Part shown: piece after piece, positions 16,872 to 24,686 of the stretch
Layout: every line of letters begins with the position of its first letter
Position numbering within the stretch: position 1 is the stretch's first letter
From: BACL27 sp964203235
GTDB lineage: Bacteria > Actinomycetota > Acidimicrobiia > Acidimicrobiales > Ilumatobacteraceae
Direction of reading: 5' to 3'
DNA: 64,000 bases
NCBI GenBank assembly: GCA_964203235.1
Contig: CAXNLE010000001.1
Location: 372,001 to 436,000 of the forward strand
Notes under the pieces: generated by a model
The model's database searches: none
Told to the model about the DNA's origin: nothing
The model's input: only the letters and a program-made list of their open reading frames with translations
Program-made: the position numbers and the translations under genes

Positions 16872-18203
16872 ATGACTGACAATAAAAGTGACTTGAAAAA
16901 AGATGCGTTGCGCCAACAAATACTTTCTTTGGTCGGCGAATATTACTCTGAAGCCTTTCCAAAAAAACCGTTTTTAGGTGGCATCTCGCAGATACCAGTA
17001 TCGGGCAAAGTTTTCGACGAATCAGAACTTACGAATCTCGTTGACTCGTCACTTGATTTTTGGTTAACGTCCGGCAGATTTGCGCACGAGTTTGAAGAAG
17101 AATTTGCAAAAGTGATGGGTGTTAAGCATGCAATGCTCTGCAACTCAGGTTCATCGGCAAACTTATTAGCAGTTTCAGCGCTTAAGTCTGATCGCTTAGG
17201 CGAGCGCGCGTTAGTTGACGGTGACGAAGTGATCACATTGGCTGCAGGGTTCCCGACAACGGTAAACCCGATAGTTCAAAATAGATTGATTCCAGTTTTT
17301 ATTGACTGCGAACTCGGAACGTATGATGCAACAGCCGAAATGATGCAGGCAGCGATTTCGCCAAAGACACGGGCAATAGTCATGGCACACACACTCGGCA
17401 ATCCTTTTAATTTGGATGCCGTGATGAGCATCGCTAAAGAGAATAATCTTTTTGTTATTGAGGATTCATGCGATGCCGTTGGGGCAACGTATGACGGCAA
17501 ACCAGTTGGTTCGTTTGGCGATTTATCAACTGCAAGTTTTTATCCAGCGCACCATGTGACAATGGGTGAAGGCGGGTGTGTTCAAGCAAAAACTGCGGGT
17601 ATGCGTAAAATTGTTGAGTCACTACGCGATTGGGGTCGAGACTGCTGGTGTCCAACTGGTCATGACGATACATGTGGCCGAAGATTTGATTGGCAACTCG
17701 GTGGGCTTCCATTCGGTTATGACCATAAGCATATTTATTCTCAAATCGGTTACAACCTGAAACTTACCGATATGCAGGCGGCTGTCGGCGTTGCACAACT
17801 TAAAAAGCTTCCAGAGTTCATCGCTGCACGTCGCAAAAACTTCAATCGCTTATATCAAGGTCTCAAAAAATATGAAGAGTTTTTTATTCTTCCGCAGACC
17901 ACCCCAAAGTCAGAACCAAGTTGGTTTGGTTTTCTGTTAACGGTTCGACCTGACGCGCCAGTTAAGCGGTATGACTTGGTCCAGCATATTGAGTCACGTC
18001 GAATTGGAACTCGTCAACTTTTCGCAGGGAATATTCTTAAACAGCCTGCGTATCAGAATATTCCACATCGAGTAGTTGGCGATCTGACCAACTCTGACAT
18101 CATCACAACAAATACTTTTTGGATTGGGGTTTACCCAGGCCTAACTGATGAAATGATTGACTACATGATCTCAACAATTGATGAGTTCATGGCTGGTGTA
18201 TGA
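16872..18203 (+). CDS. rfbH: CDP-6-deoxy-4-hexulose 3-dehydrase, RfbH/E1 type
   Basis: A 443-residue DegT-fold enzyme with both hallmarks of RfbH (E1, AscC/DdhC). The PLP lysine is replaced by His in ASFYPAHHVTMGEGG (His227). Cysteines 200, 258, 260 and 268 have the C-x57-C-x-C-x7-C spacing that binds a [2Fe-2S] cluster in E1. The enzyme uses PMP and reducing equivalents to remove the C-3 hydroxyl of CDP-4-keto-6-deoxyglucose, making 3,6-dideoxyhexoses. Its reductase partner (E3, DdhD) and the CDP-glucose genes are not in the window. It overlaps the next GT2 gene by 4 bp. Confidence 0.92.
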   Translation: MTDNKSDLKKDALRQQILSLVGEYYSEAFPKKPFLGGISQIPVSGKVFDESELTNLVDSSLDFWLTSGRFAHEFEEEFAKVMGVKHAMLCNSGSSANLLAVSALKSDRLGERALVDGDEVITLAAGFPTTVNPIVQNRLIPVFIDCELGTYDATAEMMQAAISPKTRAIVMAHTLGNPFNLDAVMSIAKENNLFVIEDSCDAVGATYDGKPVGSFGDLSTASFYPAHHVTMGEGGCVQAKTAGMRKIVESLRDWGRDCWCPTGHDDTCGRRFDWQLGGLPFGYDHKHIYSQIGYNLKLTDMQAAVGVAQLKKLPEFIAARRKNFNRLYQGLKKYEEFFILPQTTPKSEPSWFGFLLTVRPDAPVKRYDLVQHIESRRIGTRQLFAGNILKQPAYQNIPHRVVGDLTNSDIITTNTFWIGVYPGLTDEMIDYMISTIDEFMAGV

Positions 18204-19141
18204 GCGCAAGTAAAAAGTTAATTTCAATTGTCATTCCGGCTTATAACGAAGAAGATTGTGTTAATGAACTAGCACGGCAATTAACTAAGGTAATGGACAA
18301 ACTTAAAAAGTATAAGTTTGAAGTGTTGATTGTAGAAAATGGGTCTAAAGACAAAACTTGGTCGTTGCTTCAAAAGATTGCAGCAACTGATAAACGATTC
18401 AAACCGATTCGTTTGTCCCGAAATTTCGGAATGGATGGGGGTATAACCGCGGGGCTTGAACTAGCGACGGGCGACGCGTGTGTGATTATGACTGCCGACT
18501 TGCAAGATCCTCCTGAATTGATTATCGACTTCGCAAAGAAATGGGAGGAAGGTTATGAAAACATTTACATGGTTGTTGAGAAACGAGAAACAAGTGGTTT
18601 TCTGAGGAGGATCAACTCTCGAATGTTTTACTTTGTTGCCGATCGTCTTACTGATGGGCTTATTCCAAAAGGAGTAAGTGACTATCGACTGGTTGATCGA
18701 AAAGTTTATGAATCTGTGCGATCAATGCGTGAGGGTAACCGTTTTGTGCGTGGGCTATTCGCATGGGTTGGCTTTAAATCTTTTGGTATCAGCCAGCCAC
18801 GGCCAGCGCGATTTGGTGGAGAATCCAAGGCAAAGTTAACAGCCGTATTGCGACTCGCTAAACACGGCATCCTTTCTTTTTCAGATATTCCACTGCGATT
18901 TATCACATGGTTCGGAGTTTCATGTTCGGGAATAGCTCTAACCGCAATTTTTGTTTTCACTCTACTAAAACTCACAATTGGAACACCGTTTGCTGGTTTT
19001 GCGACAATCGTAACTATTATTCTGTTTTTCTTCGGATTACTTTCTTTTATGATCGGAATTCTTGCGGAGTACGTGGCGATGATTCACACTGAAGTGAAAT
19101 GTAGACCCAACTTCATAATTGCTGAGATTTTAAATCAATAA
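18200..19141 (+). CDS. GT2 glycosyltransferase, polyprenyl-phosphate sugar type (DPM1/GtrB-like)
   Basis: A 313-residue membrane GT2. The N-terminal catalytic part has VIPAYNEEDCVNELARQL, RLSRNFGMDGGITAGLELAT and TADLQDPPELIIDF (the D-x-D-like motif). Two C-terminal membrane helices lie at about 235-260 and 270-295, followed by YVAMIHTEVKCRPNFI. This architecture is shared with dolichyl/undecaprenyl-phosphate glycosyltransferases such as GtrB and ArnC, which load a sugar onto a lipid carrier at the inner leaflet. Overlap with rfbH suggests the sugar could be a 3,6-dideoxyhexose. Confidence 0.88.
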   Translation: MSASKKLISIVIPAYNEEDCVNELARQLTKVMDKLKKYKFEVLIVENGSKDKTWSLLQKIAATDKRFKPIRLSRNFGMDGGITAGLELATGDACVIMTADLQDPPELIIDFAKKWEEGYENIYMVVEKRETSGFLRRINSRMFYFVADRLTDGLIPKGVSDYRLVDRKVYESVRSMREGNRFVRGLFAWVGFKSFGISQPRPARFGGESKAKLTAVLRLAKHGILSFSDIPLRFITWFGVSCSGIALTAIFVFTLLKLTIGTPFAGFATIVTIILFFFGLLSFMIGILAEYVAMIHTEVKCRPNFIIAEILNQ

Positions 19142-19148
19142 ATGCAAC

Positions 19149-20936
19149 TTAAACTTCGGGAGCGGCTTTCATTTGAGGTTTCCTCTGCCGTGAGTTGACT
19201 CCAAACTTCATTGCAGAATTGAATTCTTCATCCGTCAAGTAAGGAAATTGATCTTCAATAGATCTTTCCATCTCAAGTTTTGGTTCAATCATGGTGTCGG
19301 GATGCAAGTAGATTTCAATCACTCCTGGTCCCTGTCTTGAAAATAGTTCTTCACTTAAGTCTTCTATCTTTTCAACCTTGTGATATTCGATTCCATAGGC
19401 TTTTACGACTTTTTCAAAATCTGGTTGACTGTAACCATCGCCAGTGGCGTGGTGGCGACCCGAAGAATATGAGTCTTGAAACTGTTTGATAATTCCATAT
19501 CCAAAATTATTAAAAATTATTAACTTAATGTTTAGATTATGGAACTTCATTGTCTGTAGTTCCTGAAGGTTCACCTGCGTGCCTCCATCACCGTTAATTG
19601 ATATTATCTGTCGATCAGGGTTATAAATTGCTGCACCGATCGACGCCGGAAGAGCATATCCCATTGGCGAATTTCCGCCGGCTGTAAAAATTATTTGTTT
19701 GGTTCTAAAGAAAGATAGAAAGACCCAGCATGCACATGCACCAGTGTCTACAGCAATGATTGAATCACTGTCGAGATAGTCGGTTATCGTACAAACGGCT
19801 TCAAGTGGCGAGATTGTCCCGTACTTGTCTGGGATACTGCTCGGAATTTTGCCAAAGTATTTAGTCTTGATTTCTCTCCAATAGCTACTCCAAGATTTAT
19901 CTTGTGGCGGCGCATTAAATTCTAGAACAGCTGTTTTTAAAGCGACCAGGTCAAGATTGATTCCAGGCTCATAATTTGAGTTATTGCGATATTTGATCAA
20001 CTCTTCGTTGTCTACGTCGACAACCAAAATTCTTGCTGACTTTGCAAAAGACGCTGCGTTTCCAGAACGTTGTCTGTTGTCAAGTCGGCTACCGAGCACT
20101 AAAAGACGGTCACAGTTCTGAATCAAAAAGTTAGCGCCTCGGTTTCCATACACTCCGATGATCCCGCAATAGTTTTCGCTTTCGTGATTGAAGTACGTCA
20201 TACCATTCCATGATGTGACAAATGGAACTTTGCAATCTATAAGCCATTTTTCGGTTTCTCGTTCTGCGCCAGCGAGACCGACACCGGCACCGAATAAAAC
20301 TAAAGGTCTCTTGCCTGAGTGAAAGAATTCGTTAACTGAATTTACGAAACTCTTAAGTTCAAGCGCAGATATTTTTTCAGTTGATTTAATTTCTGCCTCG
20401 GAGTAATCGCCAACCTCAGCCTGTTGAACATCCATTGGTATATCAAGTAGAACGGGACCCATGCGACCAGATGTGGCGATGCTGTATGCCTTGCACAGTT
20501 CCTCTTTGAGCATCAGATAGTCAGTAATTTTTACCGCGTACTTTGTTATAGGTTTTACCATTTCCACAATGTTTGTTTCTTGAAAGCCCGCCTGTCTGAC
20601 TTTTGCACCTTTGTAGTTAAGTTCCTCGTTTTGATTTACTTGTCCAGTGATATGGATAGTCGGTATCGAATCAAAAAACGAGCATGCTATTCCGGTGATT
20701 AGGTTCGTTGCTCCAGGGCCGCTAGTAACAACGGTTGCTCCAACAATTTTGTTGGTGCGCCAAAGAGAATCTGCGGCCATTGCTGCCGATTGCTCATGCT
20801 GAAAGCACGTATATTTCATCCCAGGGTTTCTGCCAATGGCATCAACGATGAATGCGCACGCTCCACCGGTCATCAAAAAGATATTCGTAGATCCGCGTCT
20901 TCGGAGAAACTCTGCAATATATTCGGCTCCGGTCAT
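19149..20936 (-). CDS. ThDP-dependent acetolactate-synthase-like enzyme, possibly YerE-like
   Basis: A 595-residue ThDP enzyme with the acetohydroxyacid-synthase fold. The catalytic Glu48 lies in CFQHEQSAAMAADS. Next come TSGPGATNLITGIACSF and a central domain with PLVLFGAGVG. The ThDP/Mg motif runs from GDG (449-451) to N477 in LIIFNNFGYGIIKQF. An isolated biosynthetic ilvB here is unlikely: there is no ilvN, and the neighbours are sugar genes. In Yersinia, YerE is a ThDP enzyme of this family that adds a two-carbon unit to a CDP-3,6-dideoxy-4-ketosugar made through E1. The nearby rfbH makes that role attractive, but it is inference. It lies 27 bp downstream of the SDR gene on the same strand. 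Confidence 0.8.
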   Translation of the reverse strand: MTGAEYIAEFLRRRGSTNIFLMTGGACAFIVDAIGRNPGMKYTCFQHEQSAAMAADSLWRTNKIVGATVVTSGPGATNLITGIACSFFDSIPTIHITGQVNQNEELNYKGAKVRQAGFQETNIVEMVKPITKYAVKITDYLMLKEELCKAYSIATSGRMGPVLLDIPMDVQQAEVGDYSEAEIKSTEKISALELKSFVNSVNEFFHSGKRPLVLFGAGVGLAGAERETEKWLIDCKVPFVTSWNGMTYFNHESENYCGIIGVYGNRGANFLIQNCDRLLVLGSRLDNRQRSGNAASFAKSARILVVDVDNEELIKYRNNSNYEPGINLDLVALKTAVLEFNAPPQDKSWSSYWREIKTKYFGKIPSSIPDKYGTISPLEAVCTITDYLDSDSIIAVDTGACACWVFLSFFRTKQIIFTAGGNSPMGYALPASIGAAIYNPDRQIISINGDGGTQVNLQELQTMKFHNLNIKLIIFNNFGYGIIKQFQDSYSSGRHHATGDGYSQPDFEKVVKAYGIEYHKVEKIEDLSEELFSRQGPGVIEIYLHPDTMIEPKLEMERSIEDQFPYLTDEEFNSAMKFGVNSRQRKPQMKAAPEV

Positions 20937-20963
20937 GGCTTAGATGCTAGTTGAATGGCCGAA

Positions 20964-21971
20964 TTATTGGGTGGCTAGATAATGATTGCGCATTAACAAA
21001 ATTGAACTCTTCAGATCGATTGTGTTTTTGAGCCCGAGTTTTTCTTTAGCTTTCGTGATATTTGGAACGTAGTAGCTTGAAACTGGATCTCGAGTTTGGT
21101 CACCCAAAATTCTGAGTCCACATGTGTTTTGAAAAATTTCACGAATGAGTTGTGCAAGTGATTTTATGGAGATCTCTTCAGATGATCCAACGTTGTAAAC
21201 ATTTCCATTTTCGCCGTTCATCAGAATTGTAATTAACCAAGTGACCATGTCAGTAGCAGATTGATATGAGCGAACCGAAGAGCCGTCGCTATTGACAGTA
21301 ATCTCTCTGCGCAACAGACAGTCCTTGAAAAAATTTCCAATAGCAAAATTTTTATCTAACGGCAAATGTAGGCCAACAAATGTAAACATTCGGGCGATAA
21401 TCAGATGTGAGTCTGACTCTTGAAGAAATTTTTTGCAGATTAATTCAGCTTCTGCTTTGCTTGCACGATATGGATCAAGGTAAGCGATATCACGATCTGG
21501 AATTGCTTCCGGTTCGATGAAATGATTGTTTTTCAAGAGGCTTGGTCCATAAACGGCACCAGAGCTAGCAAAAATTATTTTTTGAGATCGAATTTTTTTG
21601 GATTTGATTGCATTGAGAAGATTTTTTGTACCTTCTACCGAAGTTTCGTAGATTATTTTTGCTTGCCGATCGTTTTGACTTGACCGATTTTCTCCGGCAA
21701 GGTGAAATACGAAGTCATAATCATCGTGGGGTTTTTCAAGAGGCAGTCGAATATCCCAATTGAGCACCTTTAATTTTTTTATCTCACTAGGCCATTGTTC
21801 GTAAATTGTCTTTGGGTTGCGCGTTGTACATGTAATTTTCAGAGAGTCGTGTATATAGGGTTCTGTTTTAGTTAAAGTATCTAAGAGATTTCGCCCGACA
21901 AATCCGGTTGCGCCGGTTATCAGAACTGATTTGTTTTCAAATTTGTTGTCAAACTGGGTGATCTTCACCAC
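20964..21971 (-). CDS. NAD-dependent epimerase/dehydratase (extended SDR, sugar type)
   Basis: A 335-residue extended SDR. SVLITGATGFVGRNLLDTL binds NAD(P), FVFHLAGENRSSQND follows, ASSGAVYG holds the Ser and DPYRASKAEAE the YxxxK pair. It is followed on the same strand by the ThDP enzyme, so it could reduce or epimerise the sugar that enzyme makes (the YerF role in Yersinia), but the exact reaction is not readable. The region is visibly more AT-rich than the flanking housekeeping genes. Confidence 0.82.
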   Translation of the reverse strand: MVKITQFDNKFENKSVLITGATGFVGRNLLDTLTKTEPYIHDSLKITCTTRNPKTIYEQWPSEIKKLKVLNWDIRLPLEKPHDDYDFVFHLAGENRSSQNDRQAKIIYETSVEGTKNLLNAIKSKKIRSQKIIFASSGAVYGPSLLKNNHFIEPEAIPDRDIAYLDPYRASKAEAELICKKFLQESDSHLIIARMFTFVGLHLPLDKNFAIGNFFKDCLLRREITVNSDGSSVRSYQSATDMVTWLITILMNGENGNVYNVGSSEEISIKSLAQLIREIFQNTCGLRILGDQTRDPVSSYYVPNITKAKEKLGLKNTIDLKSSILLMRNHYLATQ

Positions 21972-22030
21972 CTAAACATTAACTGGCAGTTTTGGATTGG
22001 GTAGAGCCGTTAGATTAGAGGCAACTAGAT

Positions 22031-22408
22031 ATGATCGAAACTACATTGCTTGAACTTCACAGCTCGTCGGCGTGGATAATGATTATTGGTAACGCAATGG
22101 CTGGTATCTGGGCGCTTGTGGCGCACAAGAATGTCTCATTGCGCAGTCGAGCACTGTGGTGGTTCATCGGGCTTGCGCAGTTCACTGTTTTTGTTCAAGT
22201 GGCACTTGGTGTTGCGGTTGTGAACCGCGATAAAATTGAATATCCGGCGTTTCACGCGTTCTACGGTTTTGTGGCGATCATCGCGATTGCAATTATTTAT
22301 TCATACCGCGCTCAACTAAAGAGTCGCGTTTATCTGCTCTACGGTTTCGGTGGATTATTTATCATGGGACTTGGAATCCGAGCAGTGCTGGTCGGTCAAG
22401 CTAGTTAA
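22031..22408 (+). CDS. Small four-helix membrane protein, function unknown
   Basis: A 125-residue protein with four hydrophobic segments at roughly 14-34, 44-64, 73-93 and 100-120. A GAGG ribosome site sits upstream of the ATG. No enzyme motif is visible; His residues at the ends of helices 1 and 3 (ELHS, AFHAFYG) are the only polar candidates. It lies between the divergent SDR gene and the convergent pckG. Confidence 0.65.
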   Translation: MIETTLLELHSSSAWIMIIGNAMAGIWALVAHKNVSLRSRALWWFIGLAQFTVFVQVALGVAVVNRDKIEYPAFHAFYGFVAIIAIAIIYSYRAQLKSRVYLLYGFGGLFIMGLGIRAVLVGQAS

Positions 22409-22420
22409 ATTTTGCTTTCG

Positions 22421-24214
22421 CTAGATAGCGAGTGATTTTTCGAGCGCGTTTAGCGAATCACTAAGTTTTGTCGGTAGACGATCACCAAAAGCATCATAAT
22501 GTTCGCGAATCTGCGGCACGGCCTCACGCCAGCCAGCCTCGTCGATAGTCAGCAGCGTTTCAAGGTCTTCAGTTGAAACATCTAATCCACTTACATCTAG
22601 CGAACCAGCGTCCGGCAGATATCCGATCACTGTTTTGTTCGCGACAGCAATACCCGATAGTCGTTCGAAAACCCACTTAAGTACGCGGCTGTTCTCACCG
22701 TATCCAGGCCACAAGAATTTTCCATCGGCATCGCGTCTGAACCAGTTGACAAAAAATATTTGTGGCAGTTTTTCAGCAGAGGTTTTTGTGCCAATTTTCA
22801 ACCAGTGAGCAAAATAATCTGCCATGTTGTAACCACAGAACGGCAACATTGCCATCGGGTCAAATCGCAATTTGCCAACTGCGCCACCAGCTGCTGCTGT
22901 TGTTTCTGAAGCCATGATTGAACCAAGGAATACTCCGTGATCCCAGTCAAAGGCTTGTGTCACTAATGGTACTGTTGTTCGACGACGACCACCGAACAAA
23001 ATCGCTGAGATCGGCACGCCACTTGGGTCTTGCCATTCAGGAGCAATTGACGGACACTGACTCGCTGGCGCAGTGAATCTCGCGTTCGGGTGAGCGGCTG
23101 GAGTCTCTGTTTCTGGGGTCCACGTTTGGTTTTGCCAGTCGGTGGCGCGAGCAGGTTTCGAATCTGTCATGCCTTCCCACCAAACGTCTCCATCAGGCGT
23201 GTAAGCAGTATTCGTGAAAATGCAGTTACCTAGCAAAGTGTGCATCGCGTTTGCATTGGTGTCGTAGCCAGTACCCGGCGCGACGCCAAAGAAGCCAGCC
23301 TCGGGGTTGATCGCGTAGAGCTGACCGTCTTTACCGAATTTCATCCAACAAATATCGTCGCCAATTGTTTCGGCTTTCCAACCCTTGATTGTTGGCACAA
23401 GCATCGCCAGGTTTGTCTTGCCGCAAGCCGACGGAAACGCCGCAGCAATATATTTGTATTCACCAAGAGGATTAGTAAGTTTCAAAATCAACATGTGCTC
23501 AGCGAGCCAGCCGTCATCGCGCGCCATAACTGATGCGATTCGTAGTGCAAAACATTTCTTGCCGAGTAGCGCGTTGCCGCCGTAGCCCGAGCCGTAACTC
23601 ATTATTTCGCGAGTCTCAGGAAAGTGCACGATGTATTTATTGTCGGGGTTGCAAGGCCATGGCGAATCTTTTGCGTCGTTAATTAGAGGTGCGCCAACAG
23701 AATGCAAACATTGCACCCAGTCTTTGTTGCCGAGCGCATCGAGTGCGCCTTGACCCATGCGAGTCATGATTCGCATGCTGACTGCAACGTATGCGCTGTC
23801 GGTTAGTTGAACGCCGATGTGTGCAATTGGCGAACCGAGAGGACCCATTGAAAAAGGCACGACGTACATTGTTCGACCGCGCATTGCGCCGGTGTACAAC
23901 GCAGTGATCTCGCGACGCATCTCATCAGGTTCGCGCCAATTGTTGTTTGGTCCTGCATCGATTTTATTTGTTGAGCAAATAAATGTTCGATCTTCGACGC
24001 GCGCGACATCACCCGGGTCTGAGTGAGCCCAAAAAGAATTCGGTCGCTTTGCTTCGTCTAGTTTTGTAAAAGTACCCGACTCGACAAGTGCACCACACAA
24101 CGAGTCGTATTCGCTTTGAGATCCATCACACCAATAGACGTCATCTGGCTGAAGAATTTTCGCCCACTGTGCAATCCAAGAGTTAAGTTTCTCGTTAGAA
24201 GATTGCGCAGCCAT
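22421..24214 (-). CDS. pckG: Phosphoenolpyruvate carboxykinase (GTP)
   Basis: A 597-residue GTP-type PEPCK. Its P-loop is FPSACGKTNLAMLVPT (with the reactive Cys), the metal site is in ETIGDDICWM, SYGSGYGGNALLGKKCFALR is present and GRRRTTVPLV lies further on. It interconverts oxaloacetate and PEP in gluconeogenesis or anaplerosis. It is preceded on the same strand by the cold-shock-like gene with a 12-bp gap. Confidence 0.97.
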   Translation of the reverse strand: MAAQSSNEKLNSWIAQWAKILQPDDVYWCDGSQSEYDSLCGALVESGTFTKLDEAKRPNSFWAHSDPGDVARVEDRTFICSTNKIDAGPNNNWREPDEMRREITALYTGAMRGRTMYVVPFSMGPLGSPIAHIGVQLTDSAYVAVSMRIMTRMGQGALDALGNKDWVQCLHSVGAPLINDAKDSPWPCNPDNKYIVHFPETREIMSYGSGYGGNALLGKKCFALRIASVMARDDGWLAEHMLILKLTNPLGEYKYIAAAFPSACGKTNLAMLVPTIKGWKAETIGDDICWMKFGKDGQLYAINPEAGFFGVAPGTGYDTNANAMHTLLGNCIFTNTAYTPDGDVWWEGMTDSKPARATDWQNQTWTPETETPAAHPNARFTAPASQCPSIAPEWQDPSGVPISAILFGGRRRTTVPLVTQAFDWDHGVFLGSIMASETTAAAGGAVGKLRFDPMAMLPFCGYNMADYFAHWLKIGTKTSAEKLPQIFFVNWFRRDADGKFLWPGYGENSRVLKWVFERLSGIAVANKTVIGYLPDAGSLDVSGLDVSTEDLETLLTIDEAGWREAVPQIREHYDAFGDRLPTKLSDSLNALEKSLAI

Positions 24215-24226
24215 AAATTGAGAACG

Positions 24227-24448
24227 TTACGCGCCAGGAGTTTCCATGTCGCGCTCTGAACCGAGGCGTAATGTTGTTGCCCGACCCGCAGAGTCAAGCG
24301 AAAAAACAACGCGTTGTCCTTGGCGCAACATTCTAAATATTGAACCGTCAAGTGCGCCGACGGCGAGTTCGTATTCACTTAGGTCGGTGTCACGAATTAC
24401 AACGCCGTCCCCAGTAGATGGGTCGTAAGCCTTGATGACACCTTGCAT
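24227..24448 (-). CDS. Cold-shock-like OB-fold protein
   Basis: A 73-residue protein starting MQGVIKAYDPSTGDGVVIRD. It resembles the cold-shock domain (G-x-V-K-x-Y/F-D-x-x-x-G-x-G-V-I) but lacks the usual aromatic RNP1 motif GFIxF, so nucleic-acid binding may be altered. ATG 24448 is preferred over GTG 24451 because a TATCTT box lies exactly 7 nt before the ATG and no ribosome site is seen. It is upstream of pckG on the same strand. Confidence 0.65.
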   Translation of the reverse strand: MQGVIKAYDPSTGDGVVIRDTDLSEYELAVGALDGSIFRMLRQGQRVVFSLDSAGRATTLRLGSERDMETPGA

Positions 24449-24485
24449 CACTCAAAAGATACTTGCTTTTCACGACTAGCCACCA

Positions 24486-24630
24486 CTCGGCAACACCAAT
24501 ATGCTGGTCTGCGTTCGCTTGTGAATTTGGTTGGTTTTTCGGGCGATCACCCCTCTTGAATCTCTCAGACCAGCGGGTGTTAGTAGTGTTCAAGCGTGCC
24601 AGTTCTTGAAGAGTTTGGGGCCGATGCCCT
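24486..24630 (+). repeat. 145-bp direct repeat, left copy (duplicated DAK2 promoter and gene start)
   Basis: This aligns without gaps to 26952-27096 with 12 mismatches by my count (about 92 % identical). It begins CTCGGCAACACCAATA and ends GGGGCCGATGCCCT, covering the DAK2 upstream region, its TAGTGT box, its GTG start and the first 11 codons. Left and right copies bound the aminotransferase-SDR cassette. The pattern fits integration of a circular DNA by single crossover, or a partial duplication, placing a copy of the DAK2 promoter before the cassette. Confidence 0.93.
24584..24589 (+). promoter_or_regulatory. Captured -10 box in the left repeat, likely drives the sugar cassette
   Basis: TAGTGT is identical to the box at 27050-27055 before the intact DAK2 gene and keeps the 6-nt spacing to a GTG at 24596. 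It is the most evident promoter before the aminotransferase. Confidence 0.4.
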
Positions 24631-24658
24631 AGGCGACAGCTTGAAGTGCGAATTGTAG
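24596..24658 (+). pseudogene. Truncated DAK2 N-terminal fragment (20 codons)
   Basis: Starting at the duplicated GTG, 12 codons match the DAK2 start with one substitution (MPVLEEFGADAL versus MLVLEEFGADAL). The frame then runs through cassette DNA to TAG at 24656. It ends 28 nt before the aminotransferase ATG, so it could act as a short leader ORF. Confidence 0.7.
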
Positions 24659-24686
24659 GCAAGTATCTGCTCTATCGTTGTTAGTT

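Noticed and set aside
19149..20936. Calling the ThDP enzyme IlvB (biosynthetic acetolactate synthase)
   Set aside because: No ilvN or ilvC beside it and its neighbours are sugar genes; kept as ThDP enzyme, possibly YerE-like.
24390..24662. 90-codon minus-strand frame across the left repeat; considered also as a degraded rpmB (L28) often found beside DAK2
   Set aside because: No L28 motif (GKxPxxGxxVSHSH) is visible in any frame, and the right repeat carries a stop in the matching frame.
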